This document shows positions 7,582-15,893 of a DNA stretch of 27,547 nt, one piece after another; position 1 is the first letter of the stretch; each line of letters begins with the position of its first letter. A program made the translations under genes and the position numbers. The stretch is from positions 1 through 27,547 of the forward strand of contig NZ_BMQM01000042.1 of assembly GCF_014648115.1 (NCBI RefSeq). The letters are read 5' to 3'. Below the pieces are notes generated by a model. That model was not told where the DNA came from. It did no database searches and saw nothing but the letters and a program-made list of their open reading frames with translations. This DNA is from Deinococcus seoulensis (lineage in GTDB: Bacteria > Deinococcota > Deinococci > Deinococcales > Deinococcaceae).

Positions 7582-8724
7582 ATGCACCCTGCGCCCGTCA
7601 CCATCGCCGATGTCGCCCGGCTCGCCGGCGTCTCCAAGGTCACCGTCTCCAAGACCCTCAACAACACGGGCCGCATCTCCGAAGAAACCCGCCAGCGCGT
7701 CCTGAAAGCCGCGCAGGACCTCGGGTACGTCGCCAACCCCGCCGCCCGCCGCCTGCGCGGCGCCCGCACCAACCTGATCGGCATGGTCATCCCCGAACTG
7801 ATCAGCCCCTACTTCGCCGAGGTCGCCCGCGCCGCCGCCGAGGTCGCCTCCGAAGCCGGACTGGACCTGGGCGTGTTCACCACCTCCCGCAACCCGCAGC
7901 GCGAACGCGAACGCGTCGCCACCCTCACCAGCGGCGTCGCCGACGGCGTGCTGATCGTCGTGCCCACCGACGCCGCCCAGCACATCGCCACCCTGGAAAA
8001 AAGCCGGGTGCCCATCGTGCTGCTCAGCCACTTCGGGGTCAGCACTGACCTGCCCAACATCCGCGCCGACTCGTACCACGGCGCGCGCGCCGCCACCGAA
8101 CACCTGATCGGCCTGGGCCACCGCCGCGTGGCCTTCATCAGCGGCGCCGTCGAGTCCAGCCAGGCGTACGAACGCCTGCGCTCGTACCGCGACACCATGG
8201 CCGCCCACGGCCTGACCGACCCGGCCCTGATCCGCACCGGGAACTTCACGCAGCGCCGCGGCTTCGAGGCTGCCGGGGAACTGCTGGACCTGCCCGACCC
8301 GCCCACCGCCATCTTCGCCGCCAGCGACGCCACCGCCTTCGGCGTGATGGACGCCGTGAAGGACCGCGGCCTGCGCGTCCCGCACGACATCTCGGTCGTG
8401 GGCTTCGACGACGTGGCCGCCGCCAGCCAGTGCCACCCGGCCCTGACCACCGTCCGCCACCCCGTCCACGAGATGAGCGAGGCCGCGCTGAACCTGCTGG
8501 CCGACGCCCTGCAGGGCCGCAACGTGCGCGGCACGCAACTGGACTTCCCCAGCGAACTGGTCGTGCGTGACAGCACCGCCGCCCCCCGCACCCCGCCACC
8601 CTCCAACCCCGCTCCCGCCAGTCCTACCACTGCCAGCCCCGCCAATTCCAGCCCCGCCACCGCCAGCCCCGGCGTGCAGGACGCGGCCGGGCCGGTCAGA
8701 CCGGCGCGCCGCCGCCGCACCTGA
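7582..8724 (+). CDS. LacI-family transcriptional regulator
   Basis: A 380-residue repressor-type protein. Residues 7-26 (TIADVARLAGVSKVTVSKTL) are the helix-turn-helix, and NPAARRLRG (52-60) is the hinge helix that reads the central CG of the operator. Residues 65-335 are the periplasmic-binding-like effector domain, including GMVIPELISPYF and VVGFDDVAAA. A disordered Pro/Ser/Thr/Ala tail of about 45 residues ends in basic RPARRRRT. ATG 7582 follows GGAGG (7566-7570) by 11 bases; the upstream frame extension lies in the promoter. It most likely controls its own promoter and the TRAP operon. The effector is probably a uronate intermediate such as KDG, by analogy with related regulators. Confidence 0.93.
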   Translation: MHPAPVTIADVARLAGVSKVTVSKTLNNTGRISEETRQRVLKAAQDLGYVANPAARRLRGARTNLIGMVIPELISPYFAEVARAAAEVASEAGLDLGVFTTSRNPQRERERVATLTSGVADGVLIVVPTDAAQHIATLEKSRVPIVLLSHFGVSTDLPNIRADSYHGARAATEHLIGLGHRRVAFISGAVESSQAYERLRSYRDTMAAHGLTDPALIRTGNFTQRRGFEAAGELLDLPDPPTAIFAASDATAFGVMDAVKDRGLRVPHDISVVGFDDVAAASQCHPALTTVRHPVHEMSEAALNLLADALQGRNVRGTQLDFPSELVVRDSTAAPRTPPPSNPAPASPTTASPANSSPATASPGVQDAAGPVRPARRRRT

Positions 8725-8902
8725 TGAATACCCCCTGACCACCCCGTCCCGGCCCTGAAGCTCGCCTCACCCCCTCACCCCGCCTCTTCACATCACTGCC
8801 CCCCCCATGCCCGCCGACTGCCCCGCGCAGCCCGGCCACCCCGCCTACACCCTACTGAGCTCCGCGCAGCCCCACAGGCAGCCCCCACAGGAGGAACCCC
8901 GC

Positions 8903-9739
8903 ATGACCACCCACGCCCCCGCCCGCCCCGAGACCGCCCACCCCATCTTCTTCCACACGGTCGGGCAGGAACACGGCCTGAACGCCCTGCACGACGACTC
9001 CTGCACGCTGCTGGACTTCGCGAAACTGAACCTGAACGCCGCAGACACGTACTCGGGGCACTCGGGTGAACGGGAACTGCTGCTGGTCATGCTGAGCGGC
9101 CGCGCGACCGTGCAGGTCGGCGCGCACACCTTCGAATCCGTCGGCGGGCGCGCCAGCGTGTTCGCGGGCCTGCCGCACAGCGTGTACATCCCGCGCCACA
9201 CCGAGTACCGCGTGACCGCCCTGACCCGCCTGGAAGCCGCGCTGCCCAGCGCGCCCAGCGACCTCGACACCGACCCGTACGAGATCCGCCCGGCGCAGGT
9301 GAACACCGGCACCTGGGGCACCCTGAACTTCACCCGGAACTTCCGCGAGATCCTCGTGCAACCCAACGGACTGCCCGCCAGTCGCCTGATCGTGGGCGAG
9401 ACCATCACGCCCAGCGGCCACTGGAGCACCTACCCGCCCCACAAGCACGAGACCGAACAGGGCGCCGAGAAGGCGCACGAGGAGATGTACTACTTCCGCG
9501 TGTCCAGCCCCGAGGGCTTCGGCCTGACCCGCCACTACTCCCCGGAACGCGGGTACGACCAGACGTACACCGTCCGCGACGACACCCTGCTGGCCATTCC
9601 GCACGGGTACCACACGTACACCAGCGCGCCCGGCTACCAGAGTTACTACCTGTGGTTCCTGGCCGGGGACGGCCGCACGCAGGGCGCGCAGATCGACCCG
9701 GACACCGCCTGGGTGCAGAAGACCGTGGGGATGGTCTGA
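8903..9739 (+). CDS. iolB: IolB/KduI-family sugar-acid isomerase
   Basis: A 278-residue bicupin of the KduI/IolB superfamily. The family includes 5-deoxy-glucuronate isomerase (inositol breakdown) and 5-keto-4-deoxyuronate isomerase (pectin and alginate breakdown). The C-terminal half matches IolB best: TYPPHKHE, EEMYYFR, HGYHTYTSAPGYQSYYLWFLAG. Probable metal ligands are His180, His182, Glu194 and His237. ATG 8903 has AGGAGG at 8889-8894; the longer upstream frame lacks support. No other inositol genes are seen, while KduD, KdgF, KdgK and KDPG aldolase follow. A KduI-like role (DKI to the 2,5-diketo acid) is therefore inferred, with IolB activity as the alternative. Confidence 0.85.
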   Translation: MTTHAPARPETAHPIFFHTVGQEHGLNALHDDSCTLLDFAKLNLNAADTYSGHSGERELLLVMLSGRATVQVGAHTFESVGGRASVFAGLPHSVYIPRHTEYRVTALTRLEAALPSAPSDLDTDPYEIRPAQVNTGTWGTLNFTRNFREILVQPNGLPASRLIVGETITPSGHWSTYPPHKHETEQGAEKAHEEMYYFRVSSPEGFGLTRHYSPERGYDQTYTVRDDTLLAIPHGYHTYTSAPGYQSYYLWFLAGDGRTQGAQIDPDTAWVQKTVGMV

Positions 9740-9740
9740 C

Positions 9741-9821
9741 ATGACCCGTTCCCTCCCTGCGTTCACCTGTCCCGCGTCCACCCGGACGGATTCGGCGCAC
9801 GCCCGGCCGGAGGCCGCGTGA
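9741..9821 (+). CDS. possible 26-residue leader peptide before kduD
   Basis: An ATG one base after the isomerase stop opens a 26-codon frame whose TGA overlaps the GTG start of kduD (GTGA). Composition is ordinary and no homologue is recognised. It may serve only to carry ribosomes to kduD, or be chance. Confidence 0.25.
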   Translation: MTRSLPAFTCPASTRTDSAHARPEAA

Positions 9822-10609
9822 ACGCCCCCGACCCGCAGGCCGGGCGGCGCAGCCCGTTCGACCTGAGCGGCCGCGTGGCGCTGGTCACCGGCGGCAGCGT
9901 CGGCATCGGCGCGGCCATCGCCGCCGGACTGGCCCGCGCCGGGGCGGACGTGGCCGTGGTCACGCACTCCCGGCAGGACCCGGCCACGCAGGCCGCCATC
10001 GAGGCCGCCGGGGCGCGCTACGCGGCGTTCCAGGCGGACCTCGCCGCGCTGGACGGACCCGGCATGAACGACCTGATCGCGCGGGTCGAGGCGACACTCG
10101 GGCCGGTGGACATCCTGGTGAACAACGCCGGCATCATCCGCCGCGAGGCCGCCGAGCAGTACAGCGACGAGGACTGGGCGGCCGTGACCGAACTGAACCT
10201 GAACGCCGTGTGGCGCCTGAGCCGCGCCGCCGCGCACGGCATGCTCACGCGCGGGCACGGCCGGATCGTGAACATCGCCTCGCTGCTGTCCTTCCAGGGC
10301 GGCATTCGCGTGCCCGCCTACACCGCCAGCAAGCACGCGGTCGCCGGACTGACCAAGGCCCTGGCGAACGAGTGGGGCGCGCGCGGCGTGACCGTGAACG
10401 CCATTGCACCCGGCTACATCGCCACCGCGAACACCGACGCCCTGCGCGCCGACCCGGAACGCAACCGCAGCATCCTGGAACGCATTCCCGCCGGACGCTG
10501 GGGCGAGGCGCAGGACATCGCGGGCGCCGCCGTGTTCCTGGCGTCCGGCGCGGCCACCTACGTGAACGGCCACGTGCTGGTCGTGGACGGAGGCTGGCTT
10601 GCCCGCTGA
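9818..10609 (+). CDS. kduD: 2-dehydro-3-deoxy-D-gluconate 5-dehydrogenase (KduD), SDR family
   Basis: A 263-residue classical short-chain dehydrogenase. It reduces 2,5-diketo-3-deoxygluconate to KDG with NAD(P)H in the cytosol. The Rossmann motif TGGSVGIG covers residues 24-31 and NNAG covers 102-105. The catalytic triad is Ser155, Tyr168 and Lys172 (YTASK), and APGYIATANTDALR resembles the KduD substrate region. GTG 9818 has GGAGG at 9809-9813, 4 bases upstream. It overlaps a short upstream frame and the next gene by 11 bases. SDR specificity is hard to read from sequence; the operon (KDG kinase and aldolase next) supports KduD. Confidence 0.85.
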   Translation: MNAPDPQAGRRSPFDLSGRVALVTGGSVGIGAAIAAGLARAGADVAVVTHSRQDPATQAAIEAAGARYAAFQADLAALDGPGMNDLIARVEATLGPVDILVNNAGIIRREAAEQYSDEDWAAVTELNLNAVWRLSRAAAHGMLTRGHGRIVNIASLLSFQGGIRVPAYTASKHAVAGLTKALANEWGARGVTVNAIAPGYIATANTDALRADPERNRSILERIPAGRWGEAQDIAGAAVFLASGAATYVNGHVLVVDGGWLAR

Positions 10610-11252
10610 GACCCGCACCCGGGACCTGCTGGCGCAGGTGAGCCGCGCCGGCGTGGTGGGCGTGCTGCGCGCCCCGCACGCCGACGCGGCCGTGCAGGCC
10701 ACGCTGGCCGCCACCCGCGCGGGCCTGCAGGTGACCGAACTGACCTTCACGACGCCCGGCGTGACCGACGCCCTGCACGCCCTGAGCCGCGCGCTGCCCG
10801 CCGGGACGCTGCTGGGCGCCGGGACCGTCATGAACGCCGCGCAGGCCACCGCCGCCATCGAGGCCGGCGCGGCGTTCCTGGTCAGCCCGCACCTGGGCGA
10901 GGACGTGCTGCGCGTGGCGCTGGAGGCCGGCGTGCCGTACCTGCCGGGCGTCCTGACCCCCACCGAGATCGTGCGCGCCCTGACGCTGGGCGCCCCGGCC
11001 GTGAAACTGTTCCCGGCCGGATCGGCCGGCGGCGCCGCGTACCTGCGCGACCTGCTGGGGCCGCTGCCGCAGCTGCAGGTGATGGTCACGGGCGGCGTCC
11101 GCCCGGACGAGGTGGAAGCGTACCGGCACGCGGGCGCGCTGGCCGTGGGACTCGGCTCGAACCTGTACCCGAAAGCGGCCCTCACGCAGGGCGACTGGCT
11201 GGCCGTCGAGGACGCCACCCGCGCCGCGCTGATCCAGGCGGGCGCCGCGTGA
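10599..11252 (+). CDS. eda: 2-dehydro-3-deoxy-phosphogluconate (KDPG) aldolase
   Basis: A 217-residue class I aldolase that splits KDPG into pyruvate and glyceraldehyde-3-phosphate. The conserved Glu47 lies in VTELTFTTP, GAGTVM follows, and the Schiff-base Lys136 sits in AVKLFPA. The phosphate site VTGGVRPDE and the late GLGSNL are also present. TTG 10599 was chosen because GGAGG at 10589-10593 lies 5 bases upstream. The gene overlaps kduD by 11 bases and kdgK by 4 (GTGA), a tight operon. The length is normal for the family. Confidence 0.93.
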   Translation: MPAETRTRDLLAQVSRAGVVGVLRAPHADAAVQATLAATRAGLQVTELTFTTPGVTDALHALSRALPAGTLLGAGTVMNAAQATAAIEAGAAFLVSPHLGEDVLRVALEAGVPYLPGVLTPTEIVRALTLGAPAVKLFPAGSAGGAAYLRDLLGPLPQLQVMVTGGVRPDEVEAYRHAGALAVGLGSNLYPKAALTQGDWLAVEDATRAALIQAGAA

Positions 11253-12403
11253 CACCCGGCACCCTCAGCCCCACCGACTTCAGCCCTGCCGCCTTCAGTC
11301 CGGCCGGTTCCAGGCCCACCGACCTGCTGGGCATCGGCGAGTGCATGGTGGAATTCCACGCGGCCCGGCCGCTCGGCGAGGCCGCGCACCTGACCCGCGC
11401 GTACGGCGGCGACGTCCTGAACGCCCTGATCAGCGCCGCGCGCCTGGGCAGCCGCGCCGCGTTCCTGTCACGCGTCGGGAACGACCCCTTCGGCCCGCCG
11501 CTGCGCCGCGCCTGGGCCGCCGAGGGCATCGACGTGACGCACGCGCCCCTGGTGCCCGGCGAGAACGGCGTGTACTTCATCAGCCTGCAACCCGGCGGGG
11601 AACGCGAATTCACGTACCGCCGCGCTGGCAGCGCCGCCAGCCTCCTGACCCCGGACGACGTGACCCCGCAGGCCGTGCAGGGCAGCCGCGCCGTGCTGCT
11701 CTCGGGCATCACGCAGGCCCTCTCGGCGTCCGCGCAGGCCGCCACGCTGCGCGCCGCCCGCCTGGCCCGCGAGGCCGGCACGCTCGTCGCCTTCGACCCC
11801 AACCACCGACCGCGCCTGTGGGAAGCCCGCGCCGGGCACGCCGCCCATCAGGCCGCCCGTGACGCCTGGACCGAACTGCTGCCGTTCGTGGACCTGCTGC
11901 TGCCCAGCTGGCCCGCCGACACCCTGTTCCTGGACCCGCAGGACGCGGCCACGCCCGAACGGAGCGCCGCCGCGTTCGCCGCGCTCGGCCCGGCCGTCGC
12001 CCTGAAAGCCGGAGGGGACGGCGCGTTCCTGCACGCCCGCAGCGGCGCGGCGCACGTTCCGGCGCAGGCGAACGTCACGGTCATCGACACGACCGGCGCG
12101 GGCGACGCCTGGAACGGCGCGTTCCTGCACGCCCTGCTGCGCGGCGACCCGCCCGCACAGGCCGCCGGACTGGCCCACCGGGTCGCGGCGCACTCGCTGC
12201 AATTCCGGGGCGCGGTGCCGCCACGCCCGGAGCGGCCCATCACGGAGCGGCCCATCACAGAGGGGCCCATCACAGAGCGGCCCATCACGGACCAGTCCAG
12301 CCCCGACCCTGACAGCCCAGCCCCGATCAGCCCAGCCCTGAACAGCCCAGCCCCGACCACACCCGACCCGACCACACCCTCACGCCCGGAGATGCCTGCA
12401 TGA
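11249..12403 (+). CDS. kdgK: 2-dehydro-3-deoxygluconate (KDG) kinase, PfkB family
   Basis: A 384-residue ribokinase-like sugar kinase that makes KDPG from KDG and ATP. GIGECMVEF and the GGDVLNAL substrate motif open the fold, VAFDPNHRP follows, and DTTGAGDAWNGAFL carries the catalytic Asp286. The core ends near residue 322, the usual family length. About 60 further residues form a disordered tail with a fourfold PITER-type repeat and SPAP units. The N-terminus (residues 4-24) is also Ser/Pro-rich. GTG 11249 overlaps the aldolase stop, and the kinase stop overlaps the ATG of kdgF. KDG kinase is preferred over fructokinase or IolC because of the neighbouring aldolase. Confidence 0.9.
   Translation: MTPGTLSPTDFSPAAFSPAGSRPTDLLGIGECMVEFHAARPLGEAAHLTRAYGGDVLNALISAARLGSRAAFLSRVGNDPFGPPLRRAWAAEGIDVTHAPLVPGENGVYFISLQPGGEREFTYRRAGSAASLLTPDDVTPQAVQGSRAVLLSGITQALSASAQAATLRAARLAREAGTLVAFDPNHRPRLWEARAGHAAHQAARDAWTELLPFVDLLLPSWPADTLFLDPQDAATPERSAAAFAALGPAVALKAGGDGAFLHARSGAAHVPAQANVTVIDTTGAGDAWNGAFLHALLRGDPPAQAAGLAHRVAAHSLQFRGAVPPRPERPITERPITEGPITERPITDQSSPDPDSPAPISPALNSPAPTTPDPTTPSRPEMPA
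12230..12289 (+). repeat. 15-bp tandem repeat, four units, inside kdgK
   Basis: Four adjacent 15-base units of the form GAGCGGCCCATCACG differ by one to two bases. They keep the frame and encode ERPIT/EGPIT. Slippage could change copy number without breaking the gene, because each unit is five codons. Confidence 0.9.
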
Positions 12404-12780
12404 CCGACACTGCCCCCACCGACCGCCCCCCCGCCGACCATCCCGCCGCGCCCGCCCCCCTGCTGCGCCTCGGGGACGACTGGTCGCCCGCCGAGCCCGG
12501 CGTGACCCGCAGACTCGTCGCGCGCGGCACCTCACTGATGGCCATGCAGGTCCGGTTCGAGAGCGGCGCCGCCGGAGCCCGCCACGCCCACCCGCACGAG
12601 CAACTGACGCTGGTGCTGTCCGGCCGGTTCCGGTTCGTGCTGGGCGACACCCCGCACGAGATCAGCGCCGGGCAGAGCCTCGCCATTCCCGGCGGCACCG
12701 AACACGAGGCGCTGGCCCTCGAGGCAGGCGAACTGCTCGACATGTTCAGCCCCGTCCGCGAGGACCTCGTCGGCCCGTGA
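12400..12780 (+). CDS. kdgF: KdgF-type cupin for unsaturated monouronates
   Basis: A 126-residue single-domain cupin. KdgF proteins convert 4,5-unsaturated uronates released from pectin or alginate into the linear ketonised form, which was once thought to be spontaneous. Metal ligands are visible as His62, His64 and Gln68 in HAHPHEQ, with His102 on the second motif. The ending LLDMFSPVRED gives Asp114, Phe116 and Arg120, spaced as the catalytic Asp, Phe and Arg of KdgF. The first 20 residues are Pro/Ala-rich. The ATG overlaps the kdgK stop (ATGA), so the pair is coupled. This gene points to unsaturated uronides, not only free glucuronate, as substrates. Confidence 0.87.
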   Translation: MTDTAPTDRPPADHPAAPAPLLRLGDDWSPAEPGVTRRLVARGTSLMAMQVRFESGAAGARHAHPHEQLTLVLSGRFRFVLGDTPHEISAGQSLAIPGGTEHEALALEAGELLDMFSPVREDLVGP

Positions 12781-12813
12781 CCGCCCGCCACCGCTCCCAC
12801 GACAGGTGACCCC

Positions 12814-12861
12814 ATGACCCTCCCGCACCCTTACCGCCCACCCGCAGGCCGCTCCCGGTGA
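12814..12861 (+). CDS. possible 15-residue leader peptide before the acyltransferase fusion
   Basis: ATG 12814 has AGGTGA at 12804-12809, better than the site in front of the next gene. The frame is 15 codons and its TGA overlaps the GTG at 12858. It could couple translation of the long fusion gene to the operon, like the short frame before kduD. Confidence 0.3.
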   Translation: MTLPHPYRPPAGRSR

Positions 12862-14675
12862 CGGCCGTCCAGAACTTCGCGGCGCCGTCGGAACGCCAGC
12901 CGTCGGCGGACCTGCCGCACTTCTTCGACTACTGCCCGTGGCGGTTCCGGGCCTGGGCCACCGACGCCGAGCGGGCCGCGCAGGCCGCGCACCAGGCGAC
13001 CCTGACCGGCAGCGGCGCCGCCCGCATCGGCCCGGACTGTTTCGTGTCGCCGCTGGCCGGGGTATACCCGCGCGCGCTGGTGCTGGGCGCGCGGTCGTAC
13101 GTCGCCGCGTACGCCTACGTGACCGACGAGGTCACGACCGGCGACGACTGCACCCTGAACCCCTACGCGGTCGTGCGCGGCCGGGTCCGCATGGGCAGCG
13201 GCGTGCGGATCGGCGCGCACGCCTCGATCATCGGGTTCAACCACGGGTTCGCGGACCCGCACACCCCGGTGTTCCAGCAGGCCGAAACGGTGCGCGGCAT
13301 CGAGATCGGGGACGACGTGTGGATCGGTTCGAGCGTCACGATCCTCGACGGCGTGCGGGTCGGCAGTCACACCATCCTCGCGGCGGGCGCCGTCGTCACG
13401 CGTGACGTGCCGGACTACGCCGTGGTGGGCGGCAGCCCGGCCCGCATCCTGAAGAGTCGCCTGGGTGAACCCGCCCCCGCCAGCCCGCCCGCCAGCGCCC
13501 CCGCCCGCGCGGCCCCCTCCGCCGCGCCGGACCCGCACGACCTGAACGCCCTGCTCTCGGCGTTCGGGTCGCGCGTGGCCGCCCAGTGGCCGGACGTGCT
13601 GCGCACCTGCGCTAACACCGACCCCCACGCGGGCGCCCCCACCTACCTCCCGCAGCCCGGACAGACCCCCTCCGTGCGCGCCACCTGCGACGCCATCGAG
13701 ATCGCCGCCATGTTCGGCGCCCTGCCGGAACTGCGCAGCCGCGAGGAGTTCGCCGCGCAACTCCACTCGTACCAGGACCCGCACACCGGCCTGTACCCGG
13801 ACCCCTGGCACCCACCGGCCGCCGGGGACAACCCCTGGCACCTGACCGACCACCTCTCCCGCTACCACCTGCTGGCCGTCGGCTACGCCCTGGAACTGCT
13901 GGGCGAGGCGCCGCGCTATCCTGTCCACGCGGTCGCCCGGCTGGACGCCGCTGCCCTGACCGGCCTGCTGGAGGGCCTGCCCTGGACCGAACGGGCCTGG
14001 AGTGCCGGCGACTGGATCGACGGGTACGGCACCGGCCTGTACCTGAACGCCCGCAACTTTGCCGGTCACGCCGCGCCGGGCGCCGCCGAGGCGCTGCACG
14101 GCTGGCTCCTGTCACGCGCCGATCCGGCCAGCGGCCTGTGGGGCACTCCGGGCGCGCAGGACGGCTGGCTGCAACCCGTCAACGGCTTCTACCGCCTGAC
14201 GCGCGGCACCTTCGCGCAGTTCGGACTGCCCGTCCCGTACCCGGACGCCGCGACCGACACGCTGCTGCGCCACGCCCGCGACACCCGCTTCTTCAGCGAC
14301 GCGCGCGGCAACGCCTGCAACGTCCTGGACGTCATTCACCCGCTGTGGCTGTGCGGTCGCCAGACCACCCACCGCGCCGACGACGTGCAGGCCTGGGCGC
14401 AGGCGCAGCTGCGGCGCATCCTGCCCCGCTGGGTGGACGGACGCGGCTTCGCCTTCGAACTGCCCGCCCAGCCCGGCGCTGCCCCCGCCTCGCAGCCGGG
14501 CCTGCAGGGCACCGAGATGTGGCTGTCCACCGCATACCTGCTGGCCGAGGTGCTGGGCCGCAGCGAGCACCTCGGCTACCGCCCACGCGGCGTGCACCGC
14601 CTGGAACCCGCCCTGACCTTCCCGCGCGCCGGGACCAGCCCCACCCGCCTGCCCGTCACCTCTCCCGGCGCCTGA
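12858..14675 (+). CDS. hexapeptide-repeat acyltransferase fused to a predicted helical-toroid domain
   Basis: A 605-residue two-domain protein. Residues about 55-202 form a left-handed beta-helix acyltransferase of the maltose/galactoside O-acetyltransferase type. His129 in GFNHGF is the likely catalytic base, and [12 protein letters not shown] and [13 protein letters not shown] are typical coil and tail motifs. A Pro/Ala linker covers about 203-225. Residues 228-600 recur in Trp- and Asp/Gly-rich segments ([20 protein letters not shown]) with helices between, suggesting an alpha/alpha toroid as in glycoside hydrolases or lyases. I cannot assign its family. GTG 12858 overlaps a short frame; an acetyl-uronide-processing role is only inferred from position after kdgF. 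Confidence 0.75.
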   Translation: MTAVQNFAAPSERQPSADLPHFFDYCPWRFRAWATDAERAAQAAHQATLTGSGAARIGPDCFVSPLAGVYPRALVLGARSYVAAYAYVTDEVTTGDDCTLNPYAVVRGRVRMGSGVRIGAHASIIGFNHGFADPHTPVFQQAETVRGIEIGDDVWIGSSVTILDGVRVGSHTILAAGAVVTRDVPDYAVVGGSPARILKSRLGEPAPASPPASAPARAAPSAAPDPHDLNALLSAFGSRVAAQWPDVLRTCANTDPHAGAPTYLPQPGQTPSVRATCDAIEIAAMFGALPELRSREEFAAQLHSYQDPHTGLYPDPWHPPAAGDNPWHLTDHLSRYHLLAVGYALELLGEAPRYPVHAVARLDAAALTGLLEGLPWTERAWSAGDWIDGYGTGLYLNARNFAGHAAPGAAEALHGWLLSRADPASGLWGTPGAQDGWLQPVNGFYRLTRGTFAQFGLPVPYPDAATDTLLRHARDTRFFSDARGNACNVLDVIHPLWLCGRQTTHRADDVQAWAQAQLRRILPRWVDGRGFAFELPAQPGAAPASQPGLQGTEMWLSTAYLLAEVLGRSEHLGYRPRGVHRLEPALTFPRAGTSPTRLPVTSPGA

Positions 14676-14703
14676 CCCCCCGACCAGGGCGCGCCGCGCC
14701 TGC

Positions 14704-14709
14704 TACGGT
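14704..14709 (+). promoter_or_regulatory. -10 element for a leaderless or near-leaderless dehydrogenase transcript
   Basis: TACGGT, identical to the lacI -10 box, ends 7 bases before the ATG at 14717. A weak -35 CGACCA (14681-14686) sits 17 bases upstream. GGTGGG in the same place could also act as a ribosome binding site, so leaderless initiation is likely but not certain. Confidence 0.5.
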
Positions 14710-14716
14710 GGGCGGC

Positions 14717-15757
14717 ATGCGCGCCCTGGTGTACGAAGCGTTCGGAACCCGCCCCGCCGTTCAGACGGTCCCCGACCCGGACCCCACGCCCGGCGGCGTG
14801 GTCGTCGAGGTCGGCGCCAGCGGCGTGTGCCGCAGCGACTGGCACGGCTGGATGGGACACGACCCGGACATCCGGCTCCCGCACGTGCCGGGCCACGAAC
14901 TGGCCGGGACGATCGTGGCGGTCGGCGCGCAGGTCACGGCCTTCCGGGTCGGGGAGCGGGTCACGGTGCCGTTCGTGGCCGGCTGCGGCCGCTGCGGCCC
15001 CTGCCGCGCCGGGGATCAGCAGGTCTGCCACGCGCAGTTCCAGCCGGGCTTCACGCACTGGGGGTCGTTCGCGCAGTTCGTGGCGCTCGAACACGCCGAC
15101 CAGAACCTCGTGCGGCTGCCCGGCAGCATGGACTTCGCCACGGCCGCCAGCCTGGGCTGCCGCTTCTCGACGGCGTTCCGGGCCGTCTCGCAGCAGGGCC
15201 GCGTGCAGGGCGGCGAGTGGGTGGCCGTGCACGGCTGCGGCGGCGTGGGCCTGTCCGCCATTCAGATCGCGCGCAGCCTGGGCGCCCGCGTGATCGCCGT
15301 GGACATCGACGACACGAAACTGGCGCTGGCCGCGCAACTCGGCGCGGAACACACCCTGAACGCCACCCGCACCCCGGACGTTCCGGCCGCCATCACCGAC
15401 CTGAGCGGCGGCGGCGCTCACCTGTCCCTGGACGCCCTGGGCCACCCGCAGACCCTCGTGAACTCGGTGCTGTGCCTGCGCACCCGTGGACGGCACGTGC
15501 AGGTGGGCCTGCTGCTGGCCGAGCACTCCCGCCCGGCCGTCCCGATGGACCGCGTGATCGGCCGGGAACTGCAACTGCTCGGCAGTCACGGCATGGCCGC
15601 GCACACGTACCCGCAGATGCTCGGCATGATCGAACGCGGCCTGCTGAACCCGGCCGCGCTGATCGGCCAGCGCATCGACCTGGACGGCGCGGCCGACGCC
15701 CTGACCGGCATGAACGCCTTCACGGGCACCGGCGTGACCGTCATTGACCGCTTCTGA
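14717..15757 (+). CDS. zinc-dependent alcohol dehydrogenase (MDR family)
   Basis: A 346-residue medium-chain dehydrogenase oxidising an alcohol with NAD(P)+. The catalytic zinc ligands are Cys38 ([10 protein letters not shown]), His60 and Glu61 (PGHELAG), with Cys148 as the likely third ligand. The structural zinc site is intact: Cys90, Cys93, Cys96 and Cys104. The nucleotide-binding loop HGCGGVGLS is at 172-180 and the cofactor-discriminating acid is in VIAVDIDD. The substrate is unknown. It lies 41 bases after the acyltransferase fusion but has its own -10 box, so it may be a separate unit. Confidence 0.92.
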   Translation: MRALVYEAFGTRPAVQTVPDPDPTPGGVVVEVGASGVCRSDWHGWMGHDPDIRLPHVPGHELAGTIVAVGAQVTAFRVGERVTVPFVAGCGRCGPCRAGDQQVCHAQFQPGFTHWGSFAQFVALEHADQNLVRLPGSMDFATAASLGCRFSTAFRAVSQQGRVQGGEWVAVHGCGGVGLSAIQIARSLGARVIAVDIDDTKLALAAQLGAEHTLNATRTPDVPAAITDLSGGGAHLSLDALGHPQTLVNSVLCLRTRGRHVQVGLLLAEHSRPAVPMDRVIGRELQLLGSHGMAAHTYPQMLGMIERGLLNPAALIGQRIDLDGAADALTGMNAFTGTGVTVIDRF

Positions 15758-15761
15758 TCAA

Positions 15762-15778
15762 CGGCGGGTCGCCCGCCG
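15762..15778 (+). terminator. weak hairpin after the alcohol dehydrogenase
   Basis: CGGCGGG and CCCGCCG form a 7-bp stem with loop TCG, 5 bases after the stop codon. It lacks a T-run, so intrinsic termination would be weak. Confidence 0.35.
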
Positions 15779-15787
15779 GTCAGCGGA

Positions 15788-15826
15788 CGCGCAGACTGGC
15801 CGCGCAGACCAGGCGCGCAGACCGGG
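15788..15826 (+). repeat. 13-bp direct repeat, three units
   Basis: CGCGCAGAC recurs at 15788, 15801 and 15814, exactly 13 bases apart, with variable bases filling each unit. It lies between the dehydrogenase and the TerD-like gene. It could be an array of protein-binding sites for the latter or simple sequence drift. Confidence 0.6.
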
Positions 15827-15893
15827 CGCAGGCGACAGACTCCGGCGCGCGCGCCTGCCATCATGGCCGTATTCAGCAAGGAGGATCACCGCA

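Noticed and set aside
8807..8902. earlier start for the IolB-type isomerase
   Set aside because: AGGAGG lies directly before ATG 8903, and the upstream residues are not family-like.
8852..11389. 845-codon open frame on the - strand
   Set aside because: Antisense to four well-supported pathway genes; Gly/Ala/Arg-rich without recognisable domains.
12230..12289. CRISPR-like array
   Set aside because: The units are contiguous 15-mers with no spacers and lie in frame inside kdgK.
11249..12403. 5-dehydro-2-deoxygluconokinase (IolC) instead of KDG kinase
   Set aside because: IolB-like neighbour made this worth considering, but the adjacent KDPG aldolase and KduD and the absence of other inositol genes favour KDG kinase.
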